Assembly: GCA_004791255.1 (NCBI GenBank)
Contig: SRUQ01000003.1
Span: 86,623 to 150,622, forward strand
Reading direction: 5' to 3'
DNA from: a bacterium M00.F.Ca.ET.205.01.1.1
GTDB lineage: Bacteria > Pseudomonadota > Alphaproteobacteria > Rhizobiales > Rhizobiaceae
DNA length: 64,000 bases
The notes under the pieces: model-generated
What the model saw: the letters and a program-made list of their open reading frames with translations, nothing else
The model's database searches: none
Told to the model about the DNA's origin: nothing
Shown here: piece after piece, positions 52,242-60,397 of the stretch
Numbering within the stretch: the stretch's first letter is position 1
Layout: each line of letters opens with the position of its first letter
Translations under genes and position numbers: made by a program

Positions 52242-53429
52242 ATGGTCGGCGCATCGAAGTCGGAAACGGGAGGCGGCCCGATCCGCTATGGCATGGTCGG
52301 CGGGGGGCAAGGCGCCTTCATTGGCGCGGTGCATCGGATCGCAGCGCGCCTGGACAATGACTTCGTGCTGGTCGCCGGTGCGCTGTCGGCGAATGCCGAG
52401 CGTGCCAAGGCTTCTGCCGCCGAGCTCGGGCTCGATCCGGCGCGCAGCTATGGTTCCTACGCCGAGATGGCCAAGGCCGAGGCCAAGCGGCCCGACGGCA
52501 TCGAGGCAGTGGCCATCGTCACCCCCAACAATGTGCACGTGCCGGCGGCCAAGGCTTTTCTTGAAGCCGGCATTCACGTCATCTGCGACAAGCCGCTGGC
52601 GACGACGCTGGCCGAGGCGAAAAAGCTTGCGGCGATCGTCGAGAAGACCGGCAAGGTGTTCGTGCTGACCCACAACTACACCGCCTATCCGATGGTGCGG
52701 CAGGCGCGCGAAATGGTGGCCAAGGGCGTGCTTGGCGATATCCGCATCGTGCAATCGGAATATCCGCAGGACTGGCTGACCGAGGATCTTGCCGCTACCG
52801 GCCAGAAGCAGGCGGCGTGGCGGAGCGATCCCAAGCAAGCGGGCGCCGGCGGCGCGCTGGGCGACATCGGCACGCATGCCTATAATCTGGCGCGCTTCGT
52901 CTCGGGACTGGAGCTCGATTCACTGTCGGCGGACCTTGACGCTTTCGTCCCGGGCCGGCTGCTCGACGACAATGTAAACGTCATGCTGCGCTTCAAGGCG
53001 CAGGGCAAGACGCATCCGGCCAAGGGCATGATCTGGGCAAGCCAGGTGGCGCCCGGGCACGAGAATGGGCTGAAGCTGCGCATCTATGGCTCGAAGGGCG
53101 GCCTGGAATGGGTGCAGGCCGACCCGAACTATCTCTGGTACGCGCCGTTCGGCCAGCCCAAGCAGCTGATCACCCGCAACGGCGCCGGCGCGCTGCCGGT
53201 GGCAGGTCGCGTCAGCCGCGTGCCGCCGGGCCATCCCGAGGGCTATCTCGAAGGCTTCGCCAACATCTACCAGGAGGCCGCGCGCGCCATCCGCGCCGCG
53301 CGCAAGAAGGGCGGTAAGCCGGCCAAAGATGTTGTCTTCCCGACCATCGAGGACGGCGTCGAGGGCATGGCCTTCATCGAAGCCTGCGTGAAGTCTTCGA
53401 AAAAGAATGGGGCGTGGACGAAGCTTTGA
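52242..53429 (+). CDS. Gfo/Idh/MocA-family sugar dehydrogenase
   Basis: A 395-residue NAD(P)-dependent oxidoreductase. YGMVGGGQGAFIGAVHR near 16-32 is the Rossmann loop; HVICDKPLATTLAEA near 111-125 carries the conserved Lys of EKP-type motifs (here DKP), and GALGDIGTHAYNLARFVSG near 206-224 the catalytic Asp and His. It oxidises a hydroxyl of a sugar, polyol or glycoside. GAGGAGAGAAA precedes ATG 52242. Second gene of the 51-kb operon. Confidence 0.92.
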   Translation: MVGASKSETGGGPIRYGMVGGGQGAFIGAVHRIAARLDNDFVLVAGALSANAERAKASAAELGLDPARSYGSYAEMAKAEAKRPDGIEAVAIVTPNNVHVPAAKAFLEAGIHVICDKPLATTLAEAKKLAAIVEKTGKVFVLTHNYTAYPMVRQAREMVAKGVLGDIRIVQSEYPQDWLTEDLAATGQKQAAWRSDPKQAGAGGALGDIGTHAYNLARFVSGLELDSLSADLDAFVPGRLLDDNVNVMLRFKAQGKTHPAKGMIWASQVAPGHENGLKLRIYGSKGGLEWVQADPNYLWYAPFGQPKQLITRNGAGALPVAGRVSRVPPGHPEGYLEGFANIYQEAARAIRAARKKGGKPAKDVVFPTIEDGVEGMAFIEACVKSSKKNGAWTKL

Positions 53430-53573
53430 CCGGGGCACTGATCTTCAGGTGATGCCGGCCTGCAAATGGCAGTTTCCTGCGCTTCCGGTGCTCACGTACG
53501 AAAAGTACGCTCCGCTCCGGTTCTCGGAATCTGCCATTTTTCGGCTCGGCCTGACCTGAAGCTCAGCACCCCG
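53430..53573. repeat. interspersed palindromic element, copy 2
   Basis: A 144-bp element with 23-bp imperfect terminal inverted repeats (CCGGGGCACTGATCTTCAGG against CCTGAAGCTCAGCACCCCGG). It shares GCCGGCCTGCAAATGGC, CTCACGTACGAAAAGTACGC and TCGGCCTGACCTGAA with 23346-23544 but lacks about 50 bp in the middle. It begins at the stop of the dehydrogenase gene and separates it from the third isomerase gene. Confidence 0.72.
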
Positions 53574-53601
53574 GCGGAGCAAAACTGGGGAGGGGGCGTC
53601 G

Positions 53602-54453
53602 ATGAAAATCGGCATGTGCATGTTCTTGTGGACGACGGCGGTGTCGAAGAAGCACGAGAAGCTGCTTCGCGACATCAAGGCGACGGGCTTCGACGGCGTC
53701 GAGATACCGATTTTCGCGGGCGTGCCGGACGACTACAAAAGGCTCGGCGACCTGCTGGATCGCATCGGGCTGGAGCGCACGGCTGTGTCGGCGATGGGCG
53801 ATCCGGCGATGAACCTGATCTCGGCCGATGTGGCGACGCGCAAGGCCGGTGTCGAGTACATGAAATGGGCCATCGACTGCGCCGACGCGCTTGGCGCCAA
53901 CAGGCTGAGCGGACCGTTGCATTCGACGCTCGGCGCCTTTTCCGGCTCAGGGCCGACAGCCGCCGAGAAGAAGCGCTCGGTCGCCTCGCAGCGCGCCATT
54001 GGCGACCATGCCGGCAAGAAGGGCGTCACCATCGGGCTCGAGGCGCTGAACCGCTTCGAATGCTATCTTCTCAACACGATGGCCGACCTGTCGGAGCATG
54101 TCGACGCCATTGACCGGCCGCATATCAAGGCGATGTACGATACCTTCCATGCCAATATCGAGGAAGCGGACCCGATCCGCGCCTACACGAAGCATCGCGG
54201 CAATATCGTGCACATCCATATATCGGAGAACGACCGCGGCGTGCCGGGGCGCGGCAACATTCCGTGGAAGGAGACGTTTTCCGCCATCCGCAAGAGCGGT
54301 TACGACGACTGGCTGACGATCGAGGCGTTCGGCCGTTCACTGAAGGATCTGGCGGCGGCGACCAAGGTGTGGCGCGATTTTTCCGAGACGCCTGAGGCGG
54401 TGTACCGGGAGGGGTACAAGCATATCAGGAGCGGGTGGAAGGGGGCGGCTTAG
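53602..54453 (+). CDS. sugar isomerase/epimerase TIM barrel (D-tagatose 3-epimerase-like), third of three
   Basis: A 283-residue TIM barrel with GLEALNRFECYLLN, MYDTFHANIEE, HIHISENDRG and LTIEAFGR giving the Glu-Asp-His-Glu metal site, close to D-tagatose/D-psicose 3-epimerases. GGGAGGGGG stands 4 bp before ATG 53602. It follows the Gfo/Idh/MocA gene, with a palindromic element between them, and completes the sugar module. It converges on the phn operon. Confidence 0.9.
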   Translation: MKIGMCMFLWTTAVSKKHEKLLRDIKATGFDGVEIPIFAGVPDDYKRLGDLLDRIGLERTAVSAMGDPAMNLISADVATRKAGVEYMKWAIDCADALGANRLSGPLHSTLGAFSGSGPTAAEKKRSVASQRAIGDHAGKKGVTIGLEALNRFECYLLNTMADLSEHVDAIDRPHIKAMYDTFHANIEEADPIRAYTKHRGNIVHIHISENDRGVPGRGNIPWKETFSAIRKSGYDDWLTIEAFGRSLKDLAAATKVWRDFSETPEAVYREGYKHIRSGWKGAA

Positions 54454-54464
54454 ACTCCTCCCGT

Positions 54465-54515
54465 CGTCATCCTCGGGTCTGCGCTGCTTCGCTCCCGCTC
54501 CGCCCGTGGATGACG
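54465..54515. repeat. palindromic repeat between convergent operons
   Basis: CGTCATCCTCGGG at one end and CCCGTGGATGACG at the other face each other, with GCGCTGCTTCGCTCCCGC in the loop. This is a common Mesorhizobium-type unit. It lies between the third isomerase gene and phnE2, where it probably stops transcription from both sides. Confidence 0.7.
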
Positions 54516-54553
54516 AAGATCCGGTCCGCACCGCCACCAAGGCGTCGTGCTGA

Positions 54554-55921
54554 CTACCCCTGCTCGGCCTGCAGCCTGTTGTAATCATGGATCGTCCGGC
54601 TCAGCCGGCGACGCAGGAAATTGGAGATGTTGTCGAAGATGAAGACGACGAGCAGCGTCAGCAGCACCATGTAGAAGACATTGGCCCAGTTGGAATTGGT
54701 GCGCATGGCTTCCCACAGTTTCAGGCCGATACCGCCGGCGCCGACGGCGCCGATGATGGTGGCGCCGCGGGTGTTGGATTCCCACTGGTAGAGCGTCTGG
54801 CTGATGAATACCGGCACCACTTCCGGCAGCACGCCGTAACGTTGCACCAGGAGGCCGTTGGCGCCGGTCGAGACGACGCCCTCGCGCGGCTTGTCGTCGA
54901 TGTTCTCCAGCGCCTCTGAATAGGTTTTGCCGAGCGTGCCGATCTCGGTGAAGAAGATCGCCGCACTGCCCGCCAATGGACCAGGGCCGAAGGCGCGGGT
55001 GAAGAATAGCGCCCAGATCAGCATGTCGACCGAGCGCATGAAGTCGAAGAAGCGCTTCAGCACCTGGCTCAGCACTCCGCTCGGAGTGATGTTGCGGGCG
55101 GCGAAAAAGGCCAGCGGGAAGGCGACGATGCCGCCGAGCAGCGTGCCAAGGAACGCCATGACGATGGTCTGCAAGAGCTTCGTCCAGACATCGCCATGCT
55201 GCCACTGGGCGTTGTTCCAGATGTTGTCGCCGGCAAGTGCGAGGTTCGAGGTGCCGGGTTTCAGTTCCGGCCCCGACCAGATCAGCGACATCACCTCGCC
55301 TGCCGATTTGCCGAAGAAGGGCGAGCGGGTGTCGAAGACGAAATTCGCCCAGCCAAGGAAGCGCTTGCGGACTTTCACCCGATCGACGGTGACGCGCACT
55401 TCGCCGACGAAGCCCATCTTGGCGACGACTTCGTCGTCATGCGCGGTGATCCAGTCCGGCACCGGGCCCGATATAACCGGCTTGCCGCTGATCAGCGACA
55501 CAGGCACGGTCAGGCCATTGGCCATGATCGTCGCCTCCGTCTTGTCGAAGATAACTGATTTGGCCGGCCCGTCGATCAGCACGGTAAACCTGCCGTCGCG
55601 ATCCTTGATCACCCAGTCGGGATTAGGGTTTTCGCCAAGCGCGGAGAAGCGCGGATATTTCGGCGTGATCTCTGGCTGATCAAGGCGGAATTCCGGCTGC
55701 AGATCATAGCTGATCCACTGCGACAGGAAGAGCGGCAGGCGCTCCCAATGCGATTCCCGCAGCACCTGCGGCAGGCTGAAGAACCACATGGCATAGGCGA
55801 GGTAGAATACGGTGCCCAGAAGCAGGAGCAACGGGCCGAAGCGTTTATAAGCCGGCCGCCGGAACACCTGGGGATAGCGTTCCTCGATCGCGCTGATCTC
55901 ACTTGATGTCATGACAGTCAT
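54554..55921 (-). CDS. phnE: phosphonate ABC transporter permease PhnE2
   Basis: A 455-residue permease, longer than the usual 260-300 because a periplasmic domain of about 170 residues (PDWVIKDRDGRFTVLIDGPA region) follows the first membrane helix. The C-terminal part is a normal PhnE: FFAARNITPSGVLSQVLKRF, SGANGLLVQRYGVLPE-like coupling loop (TGANGLLVQRYGVLPEVVP) and GAVGAGGIGLKLWEAM. Two tandem permeases are typical of rhizobial phn loci. It is separated by 1 bp from phnE1 and is the last gene of the operon in this window. Confidence 0.92.
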   Translation of the reverse strand: MTVMTSSEISAIEERYPQVFRRPAYKRFGPLLLLLGTVFYLAYAMWFFSLPQVLRESHWERLPLFLSQWISYDLQPEFRLDQPEITPKYPRFSALGENPNPDWVIKDRDGRFTVLIDGPAKSVIFDKTEATIMANGLTVPVSLISGKPVISGPVPDWITAHDDEVVAKMGFVGEVRVTVDRVKVRKRFLGWANFVFDTRSPFFGKSAGEVMSLIWSGPELKPGTSNLALAGDNIWNNAQWQHGDVWTKLLQTIVMAFLGTLLGGIVAFPLAFFAARNITPSGVLSQVLKRFFDFMRSVDMLIWALFFTRAFGPGPLAGSAAIFFTEIGTLGKTYSEALENIDDKPREGVVSTGANGLLVQRYGVLPEVVPVFISQTLYQWESNTRGATIIGAVGAGGIGLKLWEAMRTNSNWANVFYMVLLTLLVVFIFDNISNFLRRRLSRTIHDYNRLQAEQG

Positions 55922-55922
55922 A

Positions 55923-56879
55923 TCAAGCGCTCATCACGAAGGCCTGTTCGCCGACCAGTCTACGGCGCAGCCAGGCGGAGAACTGGTCGACGATGAAGAT
56001 GGTGGTGAACAGCAGCAGCACCAGCGCCAGCGTCTTGGCGCCGAAGCCGCGCGAGATGGAGAGCTTCAGCTCCTCGCCGATGCCGCCGCCGCCGACTGCG
56101 CCCATGATGGTCGAGATGCGCACGTTGATCTCGATCCTGAGCAGCGTGTAGGACATGAAATTGGGCAGCACCTGCGGCAGGGCGGCAAAGCGAACCCTTT
56201 CGAACCAGTTGGCGCCGACCGCGCGCAGGCCTTCCTCGGCCCGCATGTCGATGTTCTCATTGATCTCGTAGAACAGCTTGCCGAGCGCGCCGATCGAATG
56301 CAGGCCGATGGCGATGATGGCGGCGACCGGGCCGATCGAGACAATGGCGGCGAACAGGCCGGCGATGACGATCTCAGGGAAGGCGCGCAGCAGTTCCATG
56401 AAGCGCTTGACGACGAGCCGCAGCAGCGGGTGCGGTGTCAGGTTGCGCGCCGCGATGAAGGAAAACGGCACGGCGAAGACGAGGCCGATGAAGGTCGAGA
56501 CCAGGGCCACGTTGACCGTGGTCAGCATCAGTTCGAAATATTCGGGAATGTAGAAGCCGCCCCAGACATAGACACGGCCGAGGGGGAAATTGAATTCCTG
56601 GTTGCCGGTGTCATGTGGCGAGACGATGTCGAACAGAGCCCGCCAGACATCGTTCCAGTCCTTGGGGATCAGCCAGCTCAGGAAATCCAGGATGTGCGGC
56701 AGCCGGTCGAAGAAATGGCCAGCATTGGCTTCGTCGGCGAACCACATGCTGGCAAACATCGCCACCAGCAGCAGGGCGACGCCGAGAACCGTATAGAAGC
56801 GGCGCAGCGACGTCTGGCGTCGCCAGGCATCGGCCATCTGGTGGGGAGCGCCGGGAGGGGCTGTCACGGAAAGGGTCAT
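55923..56879 (-). CDS. phnE: phosphonate ABC transporter permease PhnE1
   Basis: A 318-residue permease with six membrane helices, FIAARNLTPHPLLRLVVKRF, VGANWFERVRFAALPQVLP (coupling loop) and IMGAVGGGGIGEELKLSI. It works with PhnE2, PhnD and PhnC to import phosphonates. It follows phnD by 57 bp, a gap containing an 11-bp perfect hairpin. Confidence 0.93.
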   Translation of the reverse strand: MTLSVTAPPGAPHQMADAWRRQTSLRRFYTVLGVALLLVAMFASMWFADEANAGHFFDRLPHILDFLSWLIPKDWNDVWRALFDIVSPHDTGNQEFNFPLGRVYVWGGFYIPEYFELMLTTVNVALVSTFIGLVFAVPFSFIAARNLTPHPLLRLVVKRFMELLRAFPEIVIAGLFAAIVSIGPVAAIIAIGLHSIGALGKLFYEINENIDMRAEEGLRAVGANWFERVRFAALPQVLPNFMSYTLLRIEINVRISTIMGAVGGGGIGEELKLSISRGFGAKTLALVLLLFTTIFIVDQFSAWLRRRLVGEQAFVMSA

Positions 56880-56894
56880 GATCGCACATGCAAG

Positions 56895-56923
56895 AAGGGC
56901 GGCGTTCTTTCGACGCCGCCCTT
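56895..56923 (-). terminator. intercistronic hairpin after phnD
   Basis: Perfect 11-bp stem AAGGGCGGCGT/ACGCCGCCCTT with a seven-base loop, 13 bp after the phnD stop and 15 bp before phnE1. Likely an mRNA-stabilising element that raises PhnD over the permeases. Confidence 0.7.
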
Positions 56924-56936
56924 CCTGATTTCGCCG

Positions 56937-57845
56937 TTAGCCGCCGATGGCTGCCTTACGGGCTTCGACGATGACGTTGTAGAAGTCGGGCTTGACCGGA
57001 ACATAGCCGGTGAAATCGCCGCCCTCGACGCCTTCGAAGCAGGCCTTGTCCTTCTTGGGCAGGTCGGTGAAGAAGGCGGTCAGCTTGGCGGTCATGTCGT
57101 TGCCGAGCGCGGTGCGCACGACGAGCGGGCCGTTCGGGATCAGGCCAGAGCGCCAGACCTCGACGAAGTCGTTGGGGTCGACGGCACCCTTGGCGACTTC
57201 CTTGTGGAAGGTGCCGGAGGAGTAGCCGTTCTTGAAATCGCCGATGCCGGAGGAATCATCCACCGCAACGTCGACCTTGCCGTCGCGTACGGCGAGAACG
57301 TTGTTCTCATGGCCGCCGTTGAACTGGGTCGAAGCGAAGAAGGTCTCGTTGGACATGCCGGTGGTCTTCGGAATCTGGGTCAGCGGGATCAGATAGCCGG
57401 AGGTCGAATCCGGATCGGCATAGCCGAGCTTCTTGCCCTTGGCCGACTTGATGTCGGTGATGCCCGAGGACTTCAGCGCCAGGCCGATCGAGTAATAGCC
57501 GGTGGCGCCGTCGGTCTGCTGGGTGGTGAGGATCGGGGTAACGGCCTTCGGGTCCTTCAGGGCAACGCTGGCATAGCCGGAAGCGCCGAGTTCGGCGAAG
57601 TCGAGCGTACCGCCAAGCAGGCCCTGGATGACGCCGTCATAGTCGGCCGCGGGGAACAGCGACACCTTCTCGAAACCGAATTCGGTCTTCAGGTGGTCGG
57701 CGAGGCACTGGTAGTTGCGCAGCCGATCGGCTTCGTTCTCGCCGCCGAGGATGCCGACGCGGAATTCCTTCATGTCGGCCGAATGAGCGGCGCTGGTGGC
57801 CATTGCGAGCACCGAAACGGCGCTCAAAACCATCTTCCTGAACAT
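56937..57845 (-). CDS. phnD: phosphonate ABC transporter substrate-binding protein PhnD
   Basis: A 302-residue PhnD: signal peptide 1-23 (LSAVSVLAMATSAAHSA), then FRVGILGGENEADRLRNYQC, DFAELGASGYASVA and YADPDSTSGYLIPL, the phosphonate-binding SxST-type region. ATG 57845 follows AGGAGAGACATC and starts the signal peptide. It binds alkylphosphonates such as 2-aminoethylphosphonate in the periplasm. Confidence 0.95.
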   Translation of the reverse strand: MFRKMVLSAVSVLAMATSAAHSADMKEFRVGILGGENEADRLRNYQCLADHLKTEFGFEKVSLFPAADYDGVIQGLLGGTLDFAELGASGYASVALKDPKAVTPILTTQQTDGATGYYSIGLALKSSGITDIKSAKGKKLGYADPDSTSGYLIPLTQIPKTTGMSNETFFASTQFNGGHENNVLAVRDGKVDVAVDDSSGIGDFKNGYSSGTFHKEVAKGAVDPNDFVEVWRSGLIPNGPLVVRTALGNDMTAKLTAFFTDLPKKDKACFEGVEGGDFTGYVPVKPDFYNVIVEARKAAIGG

Positions 57846-57942
57846 TTGATGTCTCTCCTGTAAGTTCCGGCCCCGCGCCGGCGGCGTTCTTGATTTCGGC
57901 AGGTGCCCTTGACGCGGGCGGACGATCCAGGCGGCTTTATTG

Positions 57943-57997
57943 GCCCATGATCTCTTGGACAAAACGGTTCCCGTTCGTCCGTTTCGGGATCATGGGC
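57943..57997. repeat. Rhizobiales palindromic repeat between phnC and phnD
   Basis: Perfect 10-bp ends GCCCATGATC/GATCATGGGC with inner AAACGG/CCGTTT arms. It resembles the unit at 42068-42112. It touches the phnC stop and may reduce read-through from phnC to phnD or process the message. Confidence 0.65.
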
Positions 57998-58855
57998 TCA
58001 ATACCCGGGAAATGCGGGTTCGAGCGGTCCGGCGGATGCGGCGATCTTTGGCTTGAAGGCAACGCTGGTCGAGGTGATGGCCTCGGAGATCTCGGCGCCG
58101 TTGGCGTCGGCGCCATAGACGAGGCGCACCGCCTCCCGGTTGAGCGCTTCCGGCGGGCCGTCGAAGACGACCTTGCCGGCGGCCATGCCGATGATGCGGT
58201 TGCAATAGGTCCGGGCGGTATCCAGTGTGTGGAGATTGGTGACGACGGTGATGCCCTCGCGCAGATTGATGTCCTGCAGGGAATCCATCACCACCTTGGC
58301 GTTGAGCGGGTCGAGCGAGGCGATCGGCTCGTCGGCGAGGATTACCCTGGGCTGCTGCATCATGGCGCGGGCAATGGCGACGCGCTGCTGCTGGCCGCCC
58401 GACAGAGTGCCGGCGGGCTGCAGTGCGGTGCGGGCGATGTCGAGCCGTTCAAGCGCCGCAACCGCCTCGGCGCATTCGGCGCGGGTGAACATGCCGAACA
58501 GGTTGGAGATGGTCGAACGATGGTTCAACTTGCCCAGCAGCACATTGGTCAGCACATCGAGCCGCGGCACCAGGTTGAACTGCTGGAAGATCATGGCGCA
58601 GTCGCGCTGCCAGCGCCGCAGCGGCGAGCCGCGCAACTGGGAGACCTCGGCGCCGTCAAAAAAAATCGACCCCTGGCTGGGGTCGATGAGACGATTGATC
58701 ATGCGAAGCAGGGTCGATTTGCCGGCGCCCGAACGGTCGATGATACCCACCATCTGACCTTGCGGGATCGAGATGTTGACATCGGCGACGGCAGTGTTCT
58801 TGCCAAATCGTCGGGTTACACCGCGAATTTCGAGCGTGGCAGAGGCTGCTGACAT
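57998..58855 (-). CDS. phnC: phosphonate ABC transporter ATPase PhnC
   Basis: A 285-residue Phn[20 protein letters not shown] (signature), [12 protein letters not shown] (Walker B) and TNLHTLDTA (H-loop of PhnC type). The P-loop reads [12 protein letters not shown]: the first glycine of the Gx4GKS motif is Asp40 (GAC; GGC expected). ATG 58855 matches family starts. It energises PhnD-PhnE1-PhnE2 uptake. A 127-bp gap upstream may contain its own promoter. Confidence 0.92.
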   Translation of the reverse strand: MSAASATLEIRGVTRRFGKNTAVADVNISIPQGQMVGIIDRSGAGKSTLLRMINRLIDPSQGSIFFDGAEVSQLRGSPLRRWQRDCAMIFQQFNLVPRLDVLTNVLLGKLNHRSTISNLFGMFTRAECAEAVAALERLDIARTALQPAGTLSGGQQQRVAIARAMMQQPRVILADEPIASLDPLNAKVVMDSLQDINLREGITVVTNLHTLDTARTYCNRIIGMAAGKVVFDGPPEALNREAVRLVYGADANGAEISEAITSTSVAFKPKIAASAGPLEPAFPGY

Positions 58856-58919
58856 GGCAGGTTCCCGTCCGGACCATTGATCGTCGGACAATCGCCTATC
58901 GCACCCACATGAACCTGCC

Positions 58920-58937
58920 GTGTCGCGGGTATGTCAG
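58920..58937 (-). promoter_or_regulatory. weak Pho-box candidate upstream of phnC
   Basis: On the minus strand CTGACATACCCGCGACAC resembles one full and one poor half of the PhoB site (CTGWCAT repeated at 11-bp intervals). Its place before phnCDE fits phosphate control, but the second half-site is weak. Confidence 0.3.
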
Positions 58938-58982
58938 TTTTGTTACGCTCCACAGGCGCGGGAACCGGCGCCTTGCGGGTCG

Positions 58983-59693
58983 TCAGCCGAGCACCAGCAA
59001 TTCCTCGAAGTGCTTCATGTCGCGGAAGGCGCAGAAGGCGGGCGGCCTGATCTCGATCACCGGGGCCTCCCGGCTGAAAAGCGCGAGGCTCTCGTCGAAC
59101 AGCGCCCGCCAAGCGGCGGCCCTGTCATCGGCAAGACGCTGGATCTGATAGGCGAAGGTGATGTGGAAGACATATGTGTCGTGATCGGGATGGCGGTAGC
59201 CGAACGGCATCGCCAGCGCATCACGCCATGCGCTCATGATGCGCACATCCTCGTCGGTCGCGCCGACGACGGTCAGGCCGGTCGGCACGACTTCCACCAC
59301 CTTGATGTTGAACGGGCCGGCGCCCTGGAAACCCTTCAGGCGTTCCAGATAGAGGCGGGTCATGGCGTCGATGCTGGTGTCGAGCGGCACGTCCTGCGGC
59401 CAGTAGGGCAGGCGGCGGCGGTACTCGATGATACCCTGGAACAAGGTCATATGCAGGCTGGAGACCGGCGTGAAGGCGAGGCGATCGGCATCCGGCATCG
59501 CCAGCATCCGCTCGCGCACGGCAAGCACAACCGCCCCGGAAGGCGAACCGCCGACCAGATGGCTGACGACGGTGTTGCCGGGCTCGAGGAGGAAATTGCC
59601 CGATGCGTCGTAGCGGGTGCCGAGATGCGCCGGTTTGGCTGGATTGGAGCCGGCAAAGAATCCGGCGAGGGCGGGTTTGACGGTGTCGAACAT
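58983..59693 (-). CDS. 2H phosphoesterase-superfamily protein (DUF1868)
   Basis: A 236-residue protein with two HxT motifs, His81-Met-Thr83 (SLHMTLFQG) and His177-Ile-Thr179 (FHITFAYQI), the catalytic pairs of 2H phosphoesterases; GNFLLEPGNTVVSHL near 32-46 is typical of DUF1868. Such enzymes open cyclic phosphates. It lies between the hexapeptide transferase and phnC in the C-P lyase operon. C-P lyase produces a ribosyl 1,2-cyclic phosphate that PhnP (a different fold) normally opens; this protein could do that job. That role is inference. Confidence 0.82.
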   Translation of the reverse strand: MFDTVKPALAGFFAGSNPAKPAHLGTRYDASGNFLLEPGNTVVSHLVGGSPSGAVVLAVRERMLAMPDADRLAFTPVSSLHMTLFQGIIEYRRRLPYWPQDVPLDTSIDAMTRLYLERLKGFQGAGPFNIKVVEVVPTGLTVVGATDEDVRIMSAWRDALAMPFGYRHPDHDTYVFHITFAYQIQRLADDRAAAWRALFDESLALFSREAPVIEIRPPAFCAFRDMKHFEELLVLG

Positions 59694-59779
59694 AGCGATC
59701 TCCCTGGGAAGATGGCCTCCTGTCCGAGTCCTGTGTCAGAGATATGAAACTCGCACACCCCTGACGATGATGTGAAGGA

Positions 59780-60397
59780 CTATCCCGCGTATTTCTCCAG
59801 AAACGCCTCCGCCGACAACTCGCGAAAATCATCGAGTGACGCACGCAGCCTGGCATGGTCCCAGTCCCACCAGGCCAGCGCCTGGTAGCGCTCGGCGGTG
59901 CGGCGGTCGAAGCGTTCGCGGATCGGCTTGGCCGGCACGCCGCCAACGATGGTGTAGGGAGCGACATCCCTGGACACGACCGCGCCGGCACCAACCGCTG
60001 CGCCATCGCCGACGGTGACGCCGGGCAGGATGGTCGAGCCGTGGCCGAGCCAGGTGTCGTGGCCGATGGTGACGCGCTTGGCGCGGCGCTGGGCGAAGAA
60101 TTCGCTCTCATGCTCGGCGTCATCCCAATAGTCCGATGCGCGGTAGGTGAAGTGGTGCAGTGTCGGCCGCCAGGTCGGATGGTTGGTGGCGTTGAGGCGC
60201 ACGCTTGCCGCGATGTTGGCAAACTTGCCGATCGTCGCGCACCAGACGGCGCAGTCCTGCATCATGTAGGAATAGTCGCCGAGCTCGCTCTCCGAAACCC
60301 GGCTGCGGTCGGCGATCTCGGTCCATCGGCCAAGCGTCGAGTTGTCAACCTCCGCCGTCGGGTGGACCAGCGGCGTTTCCGACAATTTTCTGGTCAT
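59780..60397 (-). CDS. phosphonate-locus hexapeptide-repeat acetyltransferase
   Basis: A 205-residue left-handed beta-helix transferase: [20 protein letters not shown], then hexapeptide turns [20 protein letters not shown] and [20 protein letters not shown], ending in a helical tail. It matches the transferase family commonly encoded in phn operons next to phnL. It probably acetylates a phosphonate or a pathway intermediate. It overlaps phnL by 4 bp. Confidence 0.9.
   Translation of the reverse strand: MTRKLSETPLVHPTAEVDNSTLGRWTEIADRSRVSESELGDYSYMMQDCAVWCATIGKFANIAASVRLNATNHPTWRPTLHHFTYRASDYWDDAEHESEFFAQRRAKRVTIGHDTWLGHGSTILPGVTVGDGAAVGAGAVVSRDVAPYTIVGGVPAKPIRERFDRRTAERYQALAWWDWDHARLRASLDDFRELSAEAFLEKYAG

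Noticed and set aside
55911..57863. A 650-codon open frame on the plus strand
   Set aside because: It is antisense to phnE1 and phnD, which have strong motifs and fit the operon. No domain is recognisable in it.
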